Below are positions 9,013 through 18,002 of a stretch of DNA of 44,613 nt, one piece after another; position 1 is the stretch's first letter, and every line of letters starts with the position of its first letter. The notes under the pieces were generated by a model that saw only the letters and a list, made by a program, of their open reading frames with translations, searched no databases and was not told the origin of the DNA. The position numbers were made by a program, and so were the translations under genes. Where the stretch lies: NCBI RefSeq assembly GCF_006517395.1, contig NZ_VDCY01000020.1, forward strand, positions 1-44,613, written 5' to 3'. The DNA is from Terrilactibacillus laevilacticus. GTDB taxonomy: Bacteria > Bacillota > Bacilli > Bacillales > Sporolactobacillaceae.

Positions 9013-9041
9013 ATTATGTTCAATAATCTTATGGTTGTCAA
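9013..9041 (-). promoter_or_regulatory. Sigma-A promoter of proBA T-box
   Basis: On the minus strand TTGACA (9041-9036), 17-bp spacer, CATAAT (9018-9013), giving a start point near 9006. Confidence 0.8.
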
Positions 9042-9153
9042 GTAATATTTTTGTTAGCCAAAATAAATTGACAGAAAAAAAGAAAAGTAAAAGGAATTTA
9101 TCGTTTTTAAGTCGAAGTCTAAAAAAGTATAATGTAAAAGGGGATTTGACCAT

Positions 9154-10530
9154 ATGACGGATAAGATACGCAAGGAAACAAAAAAATTGATAGATCAAGC
9201 TTTGGACAAGTTATATGCCTATTTACGTTTTCCCACGATTTCAGCTCAACATACAGCTATTCATGAAACTGTGGATTTTGTAAAAGAAATGATCGAAGAA
9301 CTTGGTGGAGAGGTAAAAATTCTAGATGATTGCGGAGGAAATCCAGTGATTTATGCCTGTTTCGAAGCAGGAGAAAAAGCAGATTCTACTAAAACTCTCT
9401 TATTCTATAATCATTATGATGTTCAACCACCAGAGCCATTAGAGGAATGGGTCACTCCACCATTTGAACCTACATTAATTGGCGATATTCTTTATGCTAG
9501 AGGAACATCGGATAACAAGGGATCCTTATTAACTCGTTTATTGGCTATTCGAGTCTTGCAGTCCTTAGATGGCGGTCTTCCCTGTCAAGTGAAATTTCTG
9601 ATTGAAGGGGAGGAAGAGGTTGGCAGCCCCAGTCTTGAAGGCTATCTTCAAAAATATCAGGATCTATTTCAATCAGATGCTTGCATTTGGGAATTTGGAA
9701 GTAAAGATGAAAAGGAACGGGTTGTTATGGATGCGGGTATTAAAGGGATGGCTTACTTTGAGATAACTTGCACGGGTGAAGATATTGATATGCATTCTTC
9801 TTTAGGGGCTTATGTAGATAATGCAGCTTGGCGTCTTGTTCAAGCATTATCGAGTATGAAAAATAAAGAGAACGAAATTTTAGTTGAAGGATTTTTTGAT
9901 GGAATAACAGAACCAACATTAAGGGAAAAAGAGGTCGTAAAAACACTTCCGTTTGATAAAGATACGATAGCTAAAATTTATGGATTGAAACGTCCATTAA
10001 TTACAGAGTCTAAAGAAAAAGATCCCAGAATAGCCATGGTTTTTGAACCTACAATGACGATATGTGGAATGTACAGTGGTTATACAGGGGAAGGGTCTAA
10101 AACAGTTTTACCAAAACAAGCAAAAGCCAAATTAGATTGTCGCTTAGTCCTTGGTCAAGATCCCGAACATGTTCGGGATTGTATTCGAGTCCATCTTGAT
10201 AAGGAAGGATTTACAGATGTTCAAATTGAACTCATTAATGGCCAAAAAGCCTATCGTTCAGATTATGATCATCCTTTTTTATCACTCGTAAAAAAATCGG
10301 CAGAAGATGCCTATCAATCAGACATTGTTCTATGGCCTAATTCAGCTGGAACAGGCCCAATGTATCTATTTGGTGAAAATCTATCTTTACCAATTGTAAG
10401 TACAGGAGTTGGTTGGGTTGAATCGAAAGCCCATGCACCTAATGAATCCATACGTATAAAAGACTTTGAAGATTGCGCGGTGCACATGGCTTATATCATG
10501 AAAGGTTTTTCTAAAGCACTGGATCAATAA
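9154..10530 (+). CDS. M20-family metallodipeptidase
   Basis: Cytoplasmic di-zinc peptidase of the ArgE/DapE/CNDP type, likely hydrolysing dipeptides. 458 aa. Metal-binding motifs are visible: FYNHYDVQPP (His87, Asp89), RGTSDNKG (Asp120), and IEGEEEVGSPS, which holds the catalytic glutamate near residue 153. The middle insert, about residues 200-330, is the dimerisation (lid) domain. ATG 9154 follows AAAAGGGGA at 9136-9144. A TATAAT at 9128-9133 is close to the ribosome binding site, so the promoter is unclear. It diverges from proBA. The exact substrate cannot be told from the sequence. Confidence 0.88.
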   Translation: MTDKIRKETKKLIDQALDKLYAYLRFPTISAQHTAIHETVDFVKEMIEELGGEVKILDDCGGNPVIYACFEAGEKADSTKTLLFYNHYDVQPPEPLEEWVTPPFEPTLIGDILYARGTSDNKGSLLTRLLAIRVLQSLDGGLPCQVKFLIEGEEEVGSPSLEGYLQKYQDLFQSDACIWEFGSKDEKERVVMDAGIKGMAYFEITCTGEDIDMHSSLGAYVDNAAWRLVQALSSMKNKENEILVEGFFDGITEPTLREKEVVKTLPFDKDTIAKIYGLKRPLITESKEKDPRIAMVFEPTMTICGMYSGYTGEGSKTVLPKQAKAKLDCRLVLGQDPEHVRDCIRVHLDKEGFTDVQIELINGQKAYRSDYDHPFLSLVKKSAEDAYQSDIVLWPNSAGTGPMYLFGENLSLPIVSTGVGWVESKAHAPNESIRIKDFEDCAVHMAYIMKGFSKALDQ

Positions 10531-10668
10531 TCTGATGTCTATGAGAATTATACACTTAGTTAAGTGGATTTGTTTGGCACTGAAATGATTTTGTATAATA
10601 ATAAATTGAGTAGGCTATGCTCCTTTTTAGGAAGGCATATTATGTACTTAATACTATTTGGAGGACTT

Positions 10669-11067
10669 ATGAAACGGATTATTCCACATATCATGATTGA
10701 AAATTGCAAAGAAGCTACCCGGTATTATCATTCCATCTTCGGTGGAGAAATAAAAAACACGCAATTATCTGATGGAATTGAGATGTTTAAAGGACAAGAA
10801 GGAAAATACATCCACGCTGAATTGCACATAAATAACGTCTGTGTCCTATATTTTGCTGATATTTTTAATAGCCATATAAGTCAAGGAAGTCAAATTCAGC
10901 TGGCTTTAGATCTTGAAAGTGAATCAGAAATTCGTACTCTCTATGAGGCACTTGCCAAAGATGGCCAAATAAAAATGGAATTACAGGAAACCTTTTGGGG
11001 GGCTACCTTTGGTGTTGTGTTGGATAAATATGGAGTAACATGGGAATTGAATTATCAAAAAGAGTAG
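10669..11067 (+). CDS. VOC-superfamily (glyoxalase/PhnB-like) protein
   Basis: Small single-domain protein of 132 aa starting MKRIIPHIMIENCKEATRYY, the usual opening of PhnB-like vicinal-oxygen-chelate proteins, and ending FGVVLDKYGVTWELNY. The fold is often a dimeric metalloenzyme or binding protein, but metal ligands cannot be assigned with confidence. The frame is open from 10564, yet GGAGG (10660-10664) lies 4 nt before ATG 10669, and this start matches the family. No partner gene is obvious and the reaction is unknown. Confidence 0.8.
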   Translation: MKRIIPHIMIENCKEATRYYHSIFGGEIKNTQLSDGIEMFKGQEGKYIHAELHINNVCVLYFADIFNSHISQGSQIQLALDLESESEIRTLYEALAKDGQIKMELQETFWGATFGVVLDKYGVTWELNYQKE

Positions 11068-11074
11068 GTGAATA

Positions 11075-11100
11075 AAAAGGCGCTGAATGGGGCGCCTTTT
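11075..11100 (+). terminator. Rho-independent terminator of the VOC gene
   Basis: AAAAGGCGC / GCGCCTTTT, perfect 9-bp arms with a T-run. Confidence 0.85.
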
Positions 11101-11237
11101 GTTTACAATCCAGATAATAGACGATTGACTTTTGTTTGTTAAAAATATCATTTTTAAAACTTTTAAAAAATTTATTCGGGTAGTCATTAACGGTATATCA
11201 TTTTACTGTTCGCTGTCCACATCTCTTTTAAAATATA

Positions 11238-11246
11238 TGTTATAGT
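11238..11246 (+). promoter_or_regulatory. Extended -10 promoter candidate for patB
   Basis: TGTTATAGT is a TGn extended -10 with hexamer TATAGT, 50 nt before the start codon. No convincing -35 is seen. Confidence 0.45.
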
Positions 11247-11295
11247 ATGTAAAAGAAATAATCCAGTCACCGATGAGACGAATGGGGGAAATGGA

Positions 11296-12486
11296 ATGGT
11301 TTACAATTTTGATGAAGTGATTGACCGGTTTGGAACAGGAAGTTCAAAATGGGACAAACTTGAACAATTATTTGGCAGCAAAGAAGTGCTACCGGTATGG
11401 GTGGCAGATATGGACTTCCGAGTACCAGAGCAAGTAGTTAACGCATTAAAAGAAAGGGTCGACCATGGGATATTTGGCTATACAAACAACACGGAGCCGT
11501 ATTTTAATGCAGTGATTAATTGGATGAAAAGAAGACATGATTGGCAGATCAAGAAAGAGTGGATCTGTCATAGTCCTGGGATTGTAACGGCACTAAATCT
11601 TATTGTTTCCGGCTTTACTGAACCAGGAGATCATGTTTTGATTCAGACTCCTGTCTATCATCCATTTAAACATGCGATCGAAAATCATGATCGCATTTGT
11701 GTCACCAATTCTTTAAAAGTTGAAGATGGTAAATATAAAATGGATTTAGAAGACCTCGAAGACAAATTTAAAAAATACGATGTTAAATGTATGATTCTTT
11801 GCAGTCCACATAATCCTGTAGGTCGCGTTTGGACAAAAGATGAACTCTTGGCATTAGCGGATCTTTGTCTTAAATATGACGTATTGGTTGTAGCAGATGA
11901 AATTCATGCTGATTTAGTATTTGTAGGTTCGAAGCACATCTGTTTTGCAAGTCTATCCGATGAGATAAAAAATAAGACCATCGTATGTACAGCTCCAAGC
12001 AAAACGTTTAATATTGCAGGTCTGCAGCATTCAAATATTATCATTCCAAATCCTAAATTAAGATCACAATTTAAAAAAGAAGCGAATAAATTTGAGTTGT
12101 CACAACCCAATTCTTTTGGTCCGACGGCGACCGAAGTGGCATATAATGAAGGTGAAGAATGGCTTGATGCTTGTATTGATTATATTTATGAAAATTACAA
12201 GTACGCCAAAGACTATTTTAAAAATAATATTCCGGAATTTTCTATGTCTGAACTAGAGGGAACTTATTTAGCATGGGTTGATTGCCGAAAACTTGGCTTA
12301 AATCGAAAAGAACTTGAGCAGTTTATGCTAAAAGAAGCTAAAGTCGGTTTTAATCAAGGAGCTATGTTTGGAGACGAAGGCGAAGGATTTGTTCGGTTTA
12401 ACTTAGCTTGCCCACGTCAAATTGTTAAAGAAGCCTTACAGCGATTGGAAGTAGCTCTAAAAGCCCAACGTTCGAATTTGGTATAA
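11296..12486 (+). CDS. patB: MalY/PatB-type cystathionine beta-lyase (C-S lyase)
   Basis: PLP-dependent fold-type I enzyme cleaving the C-S bond of cystathionine or cysteine conjugates, giving a thiol, pyruvate and ammonia. 396 aa. Markers are LPVWVADMDFRVPE and HGIFGYTN at the N-terminus, SPHNPVGRVW, VVADEIHADL, and the PLP lysine in APSKTFNIAGLQ. It lines up throughout with B. subtilis PatB as I remember it. ATG 11296 follows GGGGGAA. It is a single gene between two strong terminators. An aminotransferase annotation would be less specific. Confidence 0.85.
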   Translation: MVYNFDEVIDRFGTGSSKWDKLEQLFGSKEVLPVWVADMDFRVPEQVVNALKERVDHGIFGYTNNTEPYFNAVINWMKRRHDWQIKKEWICHSPGIVTALNLIVSGFTEPGDHVLIQTPVYHPFKHAIENHDRICVTNSLKVEDGKYKMDLEDLEDKFKKYDVKCMILCSPHNPVGRVWTKDELLALADLCLKYDVLVVADEIHADLVFVGSKHICFASLSDEIKNKTIVCTAPSKTFNIAGLQHSNIIIPNPKLRSQFKKEANKFELSQPNSFGPTATEVAYNEGEEWLDACIDYIYENYKYAKDYFKNNIPEFSMSELEGTYLAWVDCRKLGLNRKELEQFMLKEAKVGFNQGAMFGDEGEGFVRFNLACPRQIVKEALQRLEVALKAQRSNLV

Positions 12487-12491
12487 TTTTG

Positions 12492-12529
12492 TATAAAAGG
12501 ATCTATCTTAACACATAGATCCTTTTATA
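12492..12529 (+). terminator. Rho-independent terminator of patB
   Basis: TATAAAAGGATCTAT / ATAGATCCTTTTATA, perfect 15-bp arms around an 8-nt loop. The near-symmetry lets it act on either strand. Confidence 0.8.
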
Positions 12530-12601
12530 AATAGATAATATTAGTACCTAGTCATAATAACTGATATAACGTCTAGATATAAAATATGGATGGTGATCAA
12601 A

Positions 12602-13582
12602 ATGAACTCAAAAGCGAGAATAGCGGGTTTAGGAACCTACGTCCCGGGCAATATATTAACTAATCATGATTTAGAAGAGATGGTCGATACGTCTGATGAG
12701 TGGATTGTTCGTGTAACCGGTATTCATGAAAGAAGAATAGCGGATCAAAATCAATTTACGAGTGATCTTGCAAAAGAAGCCGTTAAATCGTTGATGAGAC
12801 AATGTCATGTTACTGTTGAAGATGTCGATCTCATTATAGTGTGTACGACGACACCAGATTTTTCTTTTCCTAATGTAGCTTCACAAATTCAAGATGCATT
12901 TAGAATAAAATCGGCAGGTGCGATGGATCTTAGCGCCGCATGCGCTGGCTTTACTTACGGGCTTCATGTAGCTAATGGCTTGATAAGTAGCGGTTTACAT
13001 CGTAAAGTATTGGTCATTGGAGCAGAAACAATATCAAAAATTACCGATTATACTGATCGTACAACTTGTATTCTGTTTGGTGATGGTGCAGGTGCAGCAC
13101 TACTAGAGTTTGATGAAGAGCACCCTAGTTTTATTCAAACGATTATGGGAACAGATGGAAGTGGAGGAGAGCATGTCTATCGTTCAGCCATGTCAAATAC
13201 TATGAACGGGACAACATTAAAGGGAACAGATAAACTTGTGCAAAATGGACGCGAGGTATATAAATGGGCTCTAAAAACCATTCCAGAAAAAGTGACAGAG
13301 TTATTAAATTTGGCTAATTTGACAATTGATGATATTGACTGGTTTATACCGCACAGTGCTAATTTACGTATGATAGAAGCCATTTGCGAGAGACTAAATA
13401 TGCCAATGGAGAAAACGTTATATAGTGTTGATCAATTCGGAAATACATCACTTGCATCTATTCCACTTGCGTTAGAAAAAGGTATTAAATCAGGACAAAT
13501 TAAGAAAAATGATAAGATTATTCTATATGGGTTTGGTGGTGGCTTAACTCATTGTGGTCAATTAATCACATGGCCATATTAA
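12602..13582 (+). CDS. fabHB: Beta-ketoacyl-ACP synthase III, FabHB type
   Basis: Condenses an acyl-CoA primer with malonyl-ACP to start fatty-acid synthesis; Bacillus enzymes prefer branched primers. 326 aa with a full Cys-His-Asn triad: Cys114 in SAACAGFTYG, His251 in PHSANLRMIE and Asn281 in FGNTSLASIP. Regions such as TDYTDRTTC and GREVYKWA resemble FabHB rather than FabHA of B. subtilis. The branched-chain Bkd complex encoded at 38-43 kb would supply suitable primers. An upstream ATG at 12590 overlaps the GGTGAT ribosome binding site, so ATG 12602 is chosen. The gene stands alone without fabF. Confidence 0.88.
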   Translation: MNSKARIAGLGTYVPGNILTNHDLEEMVDTSDEWIVRVTGIHERRIADQNQFTSDLAKEAVKSLMRQCHVTVEDVDLIIVCTTTPDFSFPNVASQIQDAFRIKSAGAMDLSAACAGFTYGLHVANGLISSGLHRKVLVIGAETISKITDYTDRTTCILFGDGAGAALLEFDEEHPSFIQTIMGTDGSGGEHVYRSAMSNTMNGTTLKGTDKLVQNGREVYKWALKTIPEKVTELLNLANLTIDDIDWFIPHSANLRMIEAICERLNMPMEKTLYSVDQFGNTSLASIPLALEKGIKSGQIKKNDKIILYGFGGGLTHCGQLITWPY

Positions 13583-13716
13583 TCACGTTGATGGATTCAT
13601 AGTTGAAAAGAAGAGACAAAAAGTGAAAAAATAATTTTTTTGAAACCTTTATATTATATTAACCGTATGTATAGGTGTCATATTACTTGTGACTAAATAG
13701 AGGAGGATAAATATTC

Positions 13717-14151
13717 ATGATGAAAAAAATTGCTGCAGCGTTTCTTGCTTTAACATTGGTATTTACACCTATTGCAAGTTCCTTTATCTTCTTTGAGCCA
13801 AATACGGCAAGTGCCAAAGGCTATCGCTCAGGAGTTAAGTCATTTAAAAGTAATAATAATTCAGGTTCATTCTTTAATAGGAATAAAACTCAAAGAAATA
13901 ACTCGACCGCAACACGCACAAATGGATCTATGTTTAATAAAGGCGGATTTATGAGAGGCATGTTCCTTGGTGGTTTATCTGGATTACTATTTGGAAGTAT
14001 GCTAGCGAACATGGGAGCGTTTGGCCAGATGGCAGGGTTATTAATCAATGTACTAGCGATTGTAGCCATCATTGCTCTTATTCGTTACATCTTCTTTGGT
14101 CGCAAGCGAAACCGTAGAAATGAGGATGATCGCCCGTGGGGGAACAAATAA
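13717..14151 (+). CDS. Signal-peptide-bearing membrane protein, Tim44-N-like
   Basis: 144 aa. It has an N-terminal signal sequence (charged MMKKIAAAF, hydrophobic core, TASAKG near residue 32). A low-complexity Asn/Ser/Arg segment follows (about 36-75), then two glycine-rich hydrophobic segments (about 78-100 and 103-126), and a basic tail RKRNRR. Glycine-rich proteins of this shape are often labelled Tim44-like, but the C-terminal Tim44 domain is absent. ATG 13717 or 13720 follows AGGAGG. The gene overlaps the next one by 16 nt, so they are probably made together. Function unknown. Confidence 0.8.
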   Translation: MMKKIAAAFLALTLVFTPIASSFIFFEPNTASAKGYRSGVKSFKSNNNSGSFFNRNKTQRNNSTATRTNGSMFNKGGFMRGMFLGGLSGLLFGSMLANMGAFGQMAGLLINVLAIVAIIALIRYIFFGRKRNRRNEDDRPWGNK

Positions 14152-14426
14152 TAACAGAGCAAGATATTATCAACGCCATTTGTTTGTTCCAAGCAAACAA
14201 GAAAGACGTAAGACCTGAAACAGTCGAAGCTGAACTTATATATGATGACGAATATGGATTTTCTGCAGAAACTTATGTAAATGGTAGAAAAATCGTGTTG
14301 ATTGAGTCCAATCTAATTGAAGCGATACGCTATTGGTTAGACACTGAAATGGGTGTTGATCCATATTCAGCTGCTCTGGAATTGGTTTTAGATGATGATC
14401 AAGGCATTATTGCTTATATGAAATAA
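14136..14426 (+). CDS. YxcD-like (DUF2653) small protein
   Basis: 96-aa acidic soluble protein. It contains AELIYDDEYGFSAETYVNGR, YWLDTEMGVDPYSA and LVLDDDQGIIAY, which I associate with the YxcD/DUF2653 family of Bacillales. The start is GTG 14136, with GAGGA at 14122-14126 inside the end of the upstream membrane-protein gene. The overlap suggests translational coupling. No catalytic motif is visible and the function is unknown. Confidence 0.72.
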   Translation: MGEQIITEQDIINAICLFQANKKDVRPETVEAELIYDDEYGFSAETYVNGRKIVLIESNLIEAIRYWLDTEMGVDPYSAALELVLDDDQGIIAYMK

Positions 14427-14523
14427 AAAAACTTGAAGTCGATCATATTCCTTCATAAAGTGATTGTACCCGAATAATTAACCATCTTTCAGTAAAGCAT
14501 AATATTGAAAGAGGGCAAAAAGT

Positions 14524-14673
14524 ATGAAAGACAAAAAAATGAATCAACCGACCATAGCAGAAGGTATGGACACCGAAGATGAATTAAAAAAACCAGCAAC
14601 CAAAAGAGAAATTAAAAAAGGTGACTATACAAAAGTCACGACCGTGTCATTAGATGAAAATGATCCAAGCTAG
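14524..14673 (+). CDS. 49-aa small acidic/basic protein, unknown function
   Basis: The ORF runs MKDKKMNQPTIAEGMDTEDE to a C-terminal LDENDPS. GAGGGC at 14511-14516 sits 7 nt before the ATG and a rho-independent terminator follows the stop within 4 nt, so both flanks support a real gene. It is highly charged, with no cysteine, no hydrophobic segment and no signal peptide. It is too short for common length cutoffs. I have a vague memory of similar short Bacillus proteins but no function to offer. Confidence 0.7.
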   Translation: MKDKKMNQPTIAEGMDTEDELKKPATKREIKKGDYTKVTTVSLDENDPS

Positions 14674-14676
14674 CTA

Positions 14677-14708
14677 AGTACACCGTAATTGAAACGGTGT
14701 ACTTTTTT
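14677..14708 (+). terminator. Rho-independent terminator of the 49-aa gene
   Basis: AGTACACCG / CGGTGTACT, perfect 9-bp arms and a T-run of six. MITE copy A is inserted at the end of this T-run. Confidence 0.88.
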
Positions 14709-14710
14709 AT

Positions 14711-14989
14711 GAGGTTGCTTGAAAAAGTCACCAAATGATAAGCTGCGAATCTCGTCGCCCGCTCGTTTTTCCGGTCCTCATGTAGTAAATACAAGAGGAT
14801 CGCTGGCTAAAATCGCTCACGCTGGCGCCTGAAGCCACCACAACGCGAGGAATGCGGGTCCTAATGAAGAAAAAAACTGTCCACCCATACTACGACGCCC
14901 AGGACGGGCTAGTTCTGGCGTTTCTTGCAGGATGGCCAGCGTACTTAGCCATTAACCCTTTTCATTTAGCCGCCTTTTTGAACACGCTC
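14711..14989 (+). mobile_element. MITE copy A (279 bp)
   Basis: Begins GAGGTTGCTTGAAAAAG and ends CTTTTTGAACACGCTC. It shares its internal sequence with copies B-E, including CGACGCCCAGGACGGGC and GTACTTAGCC. Flanks TTTAT / TTTAA are a decayed 5-bp duplication. It has no coding capacity of its own: the 60-codon frame across it is broken in sister copies. Except for about 50 nt before the gabR stop, it fills this gap. Confidence 0.85.
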
Positions 14990-15037
14990 TTTAAGTATAT
15001 TTTCATGGTCATTGACCGATTTTTACTTCGATAATTC

Positions 15038-16447
15038 CTAACCGTAAATGGCACGATATAGTCGCTTGACACCTTCATGAATGTGCTCTTTAGGTAATTT
15101 AGCAAATCCAAGAATAAATGAGGTCTCTTGATTTGATTCTGTATTCGTTAAATAAAAGGGGTTCATGCTATAAAGTTCTATTTTCTCTTCTTTTGCCCGT
15201 TTCAAAATGTGTTCAGTCGTTCGACCTGTCGTAAACGTGATTCGAAAATGTAAACCAGCATTAGCGCCTTCAATCGTCATTTGATCACCAAAATGTATTT
15301 CTAGGGTTTTAATAAGCATTTCTCTTCGTTCTTGATAAAGCTGTTTCATACGTTTAATATGCTTTTGATATTCTCCAGAATCAATAAATTCTTGCAATGT
15401 TAATTGTGTTAACACACTACAGCTTTGAAAAAAGTCGGCATACTTTTTACGAAAAACATATAAGAGATGCTGGGGTAGAATCATATAACTCACTCGAAGT
15501 CCAGGCATTAAGGATTTTGAAAAACAACCCATGTAGATAACTTTCTCAAAGGTATCCAAACTTTGCAGGGCAGGTATTGTATCACTTTCATACTTAAATT
15601 CACTATCGTAATCATCTTCTAGTATATAGCGATGATTTGATTCCATCGCCCAATTTAATATCTGGACGCGCCTTGCAATAGGCATTAATCGACCAGTAGG
15701 AAATTGATGAGAAGGGGTAATATACACGATATTGGGGTTAAGTCGGCGAATATCATTTATCGAGGCCCCTTTTTCATCAATACCAAAGGTTTTGACATGA
15801 ACTTGTTCATTTTTCAGAAAGGTATAGATACGCTTATACCCTGGATCTTCCATGGAGAATGTTGAATTCTCAGGTAATAAGCGAATGAACATTTGCATTA
15901 GAAAGTGTGTACCAGCGCCAAGAACAACTTGTTCTGGAAAGCATTTTACACCTCGGGTTAGAGAGATCAGTCTGCAAATGCTCTCTCGTACAGAATATAG
16001 GCCTTGGGGATGCTTAATATTATTCATTTGTTCACGTGAATGTTTAATCACTCTTTGTTCACAATGAACCCAACGATCAAATGGGAATTGCGTCGTATCT
16101 GTAGCCATATGTGAAAAGGATATCCAATGTTTCATAGAATTTTCATCCTTTTCAATAAGGTCCTGATGAAGCGGCTTTGAAATGACTTGTTGATTGAATG
16201 AATCAATATGCTCAATATAAAATCCACTACGTTCTTTTGAATAAATATAGCCTTCTTCTAATAACTGTTGATAGGCATTATTGACTGAATTAACACTCAC
16301 ACTCAATTCTTTAGCCAAGTCACGTTTAGATGGCAATTGTTGATGTGGCAGGTAATGATGTTGTAAAATTTCAGCCTTGATTTGTTCATATATTTGACGA
16401 TAGAGAGGTACTTTCTTCTTAGAAGTATTTAGACGAATTGTTAGCAT
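15038..16447 (-). CDS. gabR: MocR-family regulator GabR
   Basis: GntR-type winged helix (first ~75 residues: LPSKRDLAKELSVSVNSVNNAYQQLLEEGYIYS) fused to a PLP-binding aminotransferase-like domain. The PLP lysine lies in GCFSKSLMPGLRVSY, with ILEDDYDSEF before it. 469 aa, full length. In B. subtilis GabR uses PLP and GABA to activate gabTD and represses itself. Here it is divergent from gabT, which supports the same job. ATG 16447 follows GAGGGTGAT. No gabD gene is present in the window. Confidence 0.88.
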   Translation of the reverse strand: MLTIRLNTSKKKVPLYRQIYEQIKAEILQHHYLPHQQLPSKRDLAKELSVSVNSVNNAYQQLLEEGYIYSKERSGFYIEHIDSFNQQVISKPLHQDLIEKDENSMKHWISFSHMATDTTQFPFDRWVHCEQRVIKHSREQMNNIKHPQGLYSVRESICRLISLTRGVKCFPEQVVLGAGTHFLMQMFIRLLPENSTFSMEDPGYKRIYTFLKNEQVHVKTFGIDEKGASINDIRRLNPNIVYITPSHQFPTGRLMPIARRVQILNWAMESNHRYILEDDYDSEFKYESDTIPALQSLDTFEKVIYMGCFSKSLMPGLRVSYMILPQHLLYVFRKKYADFFQSCSVLTQLTLQEFIDSGEYQKHIKRMKQLYQERREMLIKTLEIHFGDQMTIEGANAGLHFRITFTTGRTTEHILKRAKEEKIELYSMNPFYLTNTESNQETSFILGFAKLPKEHIHEGVKRLYRAIYG

Positions 16448-16481
16448 ATGATCACCCTCTGGTACCTAAAAAATTTGAAAA

Positions 16482-16510
16482 TTGATACTTTTCATCATAT
16501 CAAAAATAAT
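16482..16510 (+). promoter_or_regulatory. gabT promoter in the gabR-gabT divergent region
   Basis: TTGATA (16482-16487), 17-bp spacer, AATAAT (16505-16510). The 107-bp divergent region is where GabR is expected to bind. GGTACC at 16461-16466 is a partial match to the ATACCA half-site known in B. subtilis. Confidence 0.55.
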
Positions 16511-16554
16511 GCAAGATGAACATACAGAGAATGATGAAAAGGAGATGATTTTGA

Positions 16555-17871
16555 ATGACAGAAAATTTAGTAAAAAGTTCAAAAACAAAAGAACTTCAAG
16601 AAAAACGCGATCGTTATGTCGCTAGAGGCGTTGGGAATGGGAATCGTCGTTTAGCAGCAAAAGCAAAAGGAGCCATTGTAACAGACTTGGATGGTAAACG
16701 GTTTATTGATTTTGCGGGTGCGATTGGAACTTTGAATGTGGGTCACTCTCATCCGAAAGTTGTAGAGGCAGTAAAAAAACAGTTAGATGACTATATCCAT
16801 CCTGGATTCAATGTCATGATGTATCCATCCTATATTGAACTCGCTGAAAAATTATGTGAATTAGCGCCTGGAGAGGATGAAAAACAAGTCATTTTATTAA
16901 ATTCAGGTGCAGAAGCCGTTGAAAATGCTGTAAAAATAGCCAGGCGATATACAGGAAGACAAGCGGTGGTCACTTTTGACCGTGCCTTTCATGGTCGAAC
17001 AAATTTAACAATGGGTATGACGGCGAAAGTTAATCCTTATAAAACAGGCTTTGGTCCATTCAGCCCTGAAACCTATAAAGCGCCATTCCCTTATTATTAC
17101 CAAAAACCAAAAGGTATGACAGACGACGAATATGATGAATTTGTGATTGAACAATTTGAAGCCTTTTTTGTGGGTGTTGTATCTCCTGAATCTGTGGCTT
17201 GCGTTGTTATGGAGCCTGTTCAAGGTGAAGGGGGTTTTATTATTCCTTCAAAACGGTTTGTTCAATATGTACGTGACTTCTGTACGAAACATGGTATTTT
17301 ATTTGTAGCTGATGAAATTCAGACTGGTTTTGCTAGAACAGGGAAAACATTTGCCATTGAACACTTCGATGTTGTACCTGACTTAATGACGATTTCGAAA
17401 TCACTTGCAGCAGGATTTCCTCTGAGTGGTGTTATCGGAAAAAAAGAATATGTTGATGCATGTAATCCGGGTGAACTAGGTGGAACATATTGCGGAAGTC
17501 CTCTTGGATGTGTAGCGGCATTAGCCGTCCTCGATATTTTGGAAGAAGAAAAGCTAAATGAAAGATCTGAAGAGATTGGTGCGTTAATTGAAAAACAAGC
17601 ACTAAAATGGCAAGAACAATATGAATTTATTGGTGATGTGAGAAGACTAGGCGCAATGGTGGCTGTAGAACTTGTTGAAGACCGTGCAACTCGAAAACCT
17701 GGCAAAGAAAAAACAAGTGCTATCGTTAAGTATGCTAATGAAAATGGACTATTACTTTTAAATGCAGGGATTAAAGGAAATATTATTCGATTCTTGACGC
17801 CACTTGTTATAACAAATGATCAACTTAAAGAAGGATTCTCTATTATAGAAGATGCATTAGCAGCCCTCTAA
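16555..17871 (+). CDS. gabT: 4-aminobutyrate aminotransferase
   Basis: PLP-dependent class-III aminotransferase converting GABA and 2-oxoglutarate to succinic semialdehyde and glutamate. 438 aa. Motifs are DFAGAIGTLNVGHSHPKVV, LLNSGAEAVENAVKIAR, FHGRTNLTMGMTAK, FVADEIQTGFARTGK and the PLP lysine in TISKSLAAGFPLSG. ATG 16555 follows AAGGAGATGATT. It is divergent from gabR, its probable activator. Succinic semialdehyde dehydrogenase (gabD) is not adjacent and must be elsewhere if the pathway is complete. Confidence 0.92.
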   Translation: MTENLVKSSKTKELQEKRDRYVARGVGNGNRRLAAKAKGAIVTDLDGKRFIDFAGAIGTLNVGHSHPKVVEAVKKQLDDYIHPGFNVMMYPSYIELAEKLCELAPGEDEKQVILLNSGAEAVENAVKIARRYTGRQAVVTFDRAFHGRTNLTMGMTAKVNPYKTGFGPFSPETYKAPFPYYYQKPKGMTDDEYDEFVIEQFEAFFVGVVSPESVACVVMEPVQGEGGFIIPSKRFVQYVRDFCTKHGILFVADEIQTGFARTGKTFAIEHFDVVPDLMTISKSLAAGFPLSGVIGKKEYVDACNPGELGGTYCGSPLGCVAALAVLDILEEEKLNERSEEIGALIEKQALKWQEQYEFIGDVRRLGAMVAVELVEDRATRKPGKEKTSAIVKYANENGLLLLNAGIKGNIIRFLTPLVITNDQLKEGFSIIEDALAAL

Positions 17872-17947
17872 AACATTTAAAAGTTCGTCTATCTTGAATA
17901 CGAATTTTGTTTCGAGTTATTTATTTTAAATGAATGTTTATAACTTT

Positions 17948-17995
17948 GACATACATGCCATTTTTACATGATGTAAAATGGCATGTATGTCTTTA
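17948..17995 (+). terminator. Rho-independent terminator of gabT
   Basis: GACATACATGCCATTTT pairs with AAAATGGCATGTATGTC and the stem extends with one bulged T. A T-rich tail follows. MITE copy B is inserted directly after it. Confidence 0.8.
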
Positions 17996-18002
17996 TCTTT
18001 AA

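Noticed and set aside
14852-15034. 60-codon ORF over MITE copy A
   Set aside because: It lies inside the repeat, is not open in the sister copies, and has no ribosome binding site.
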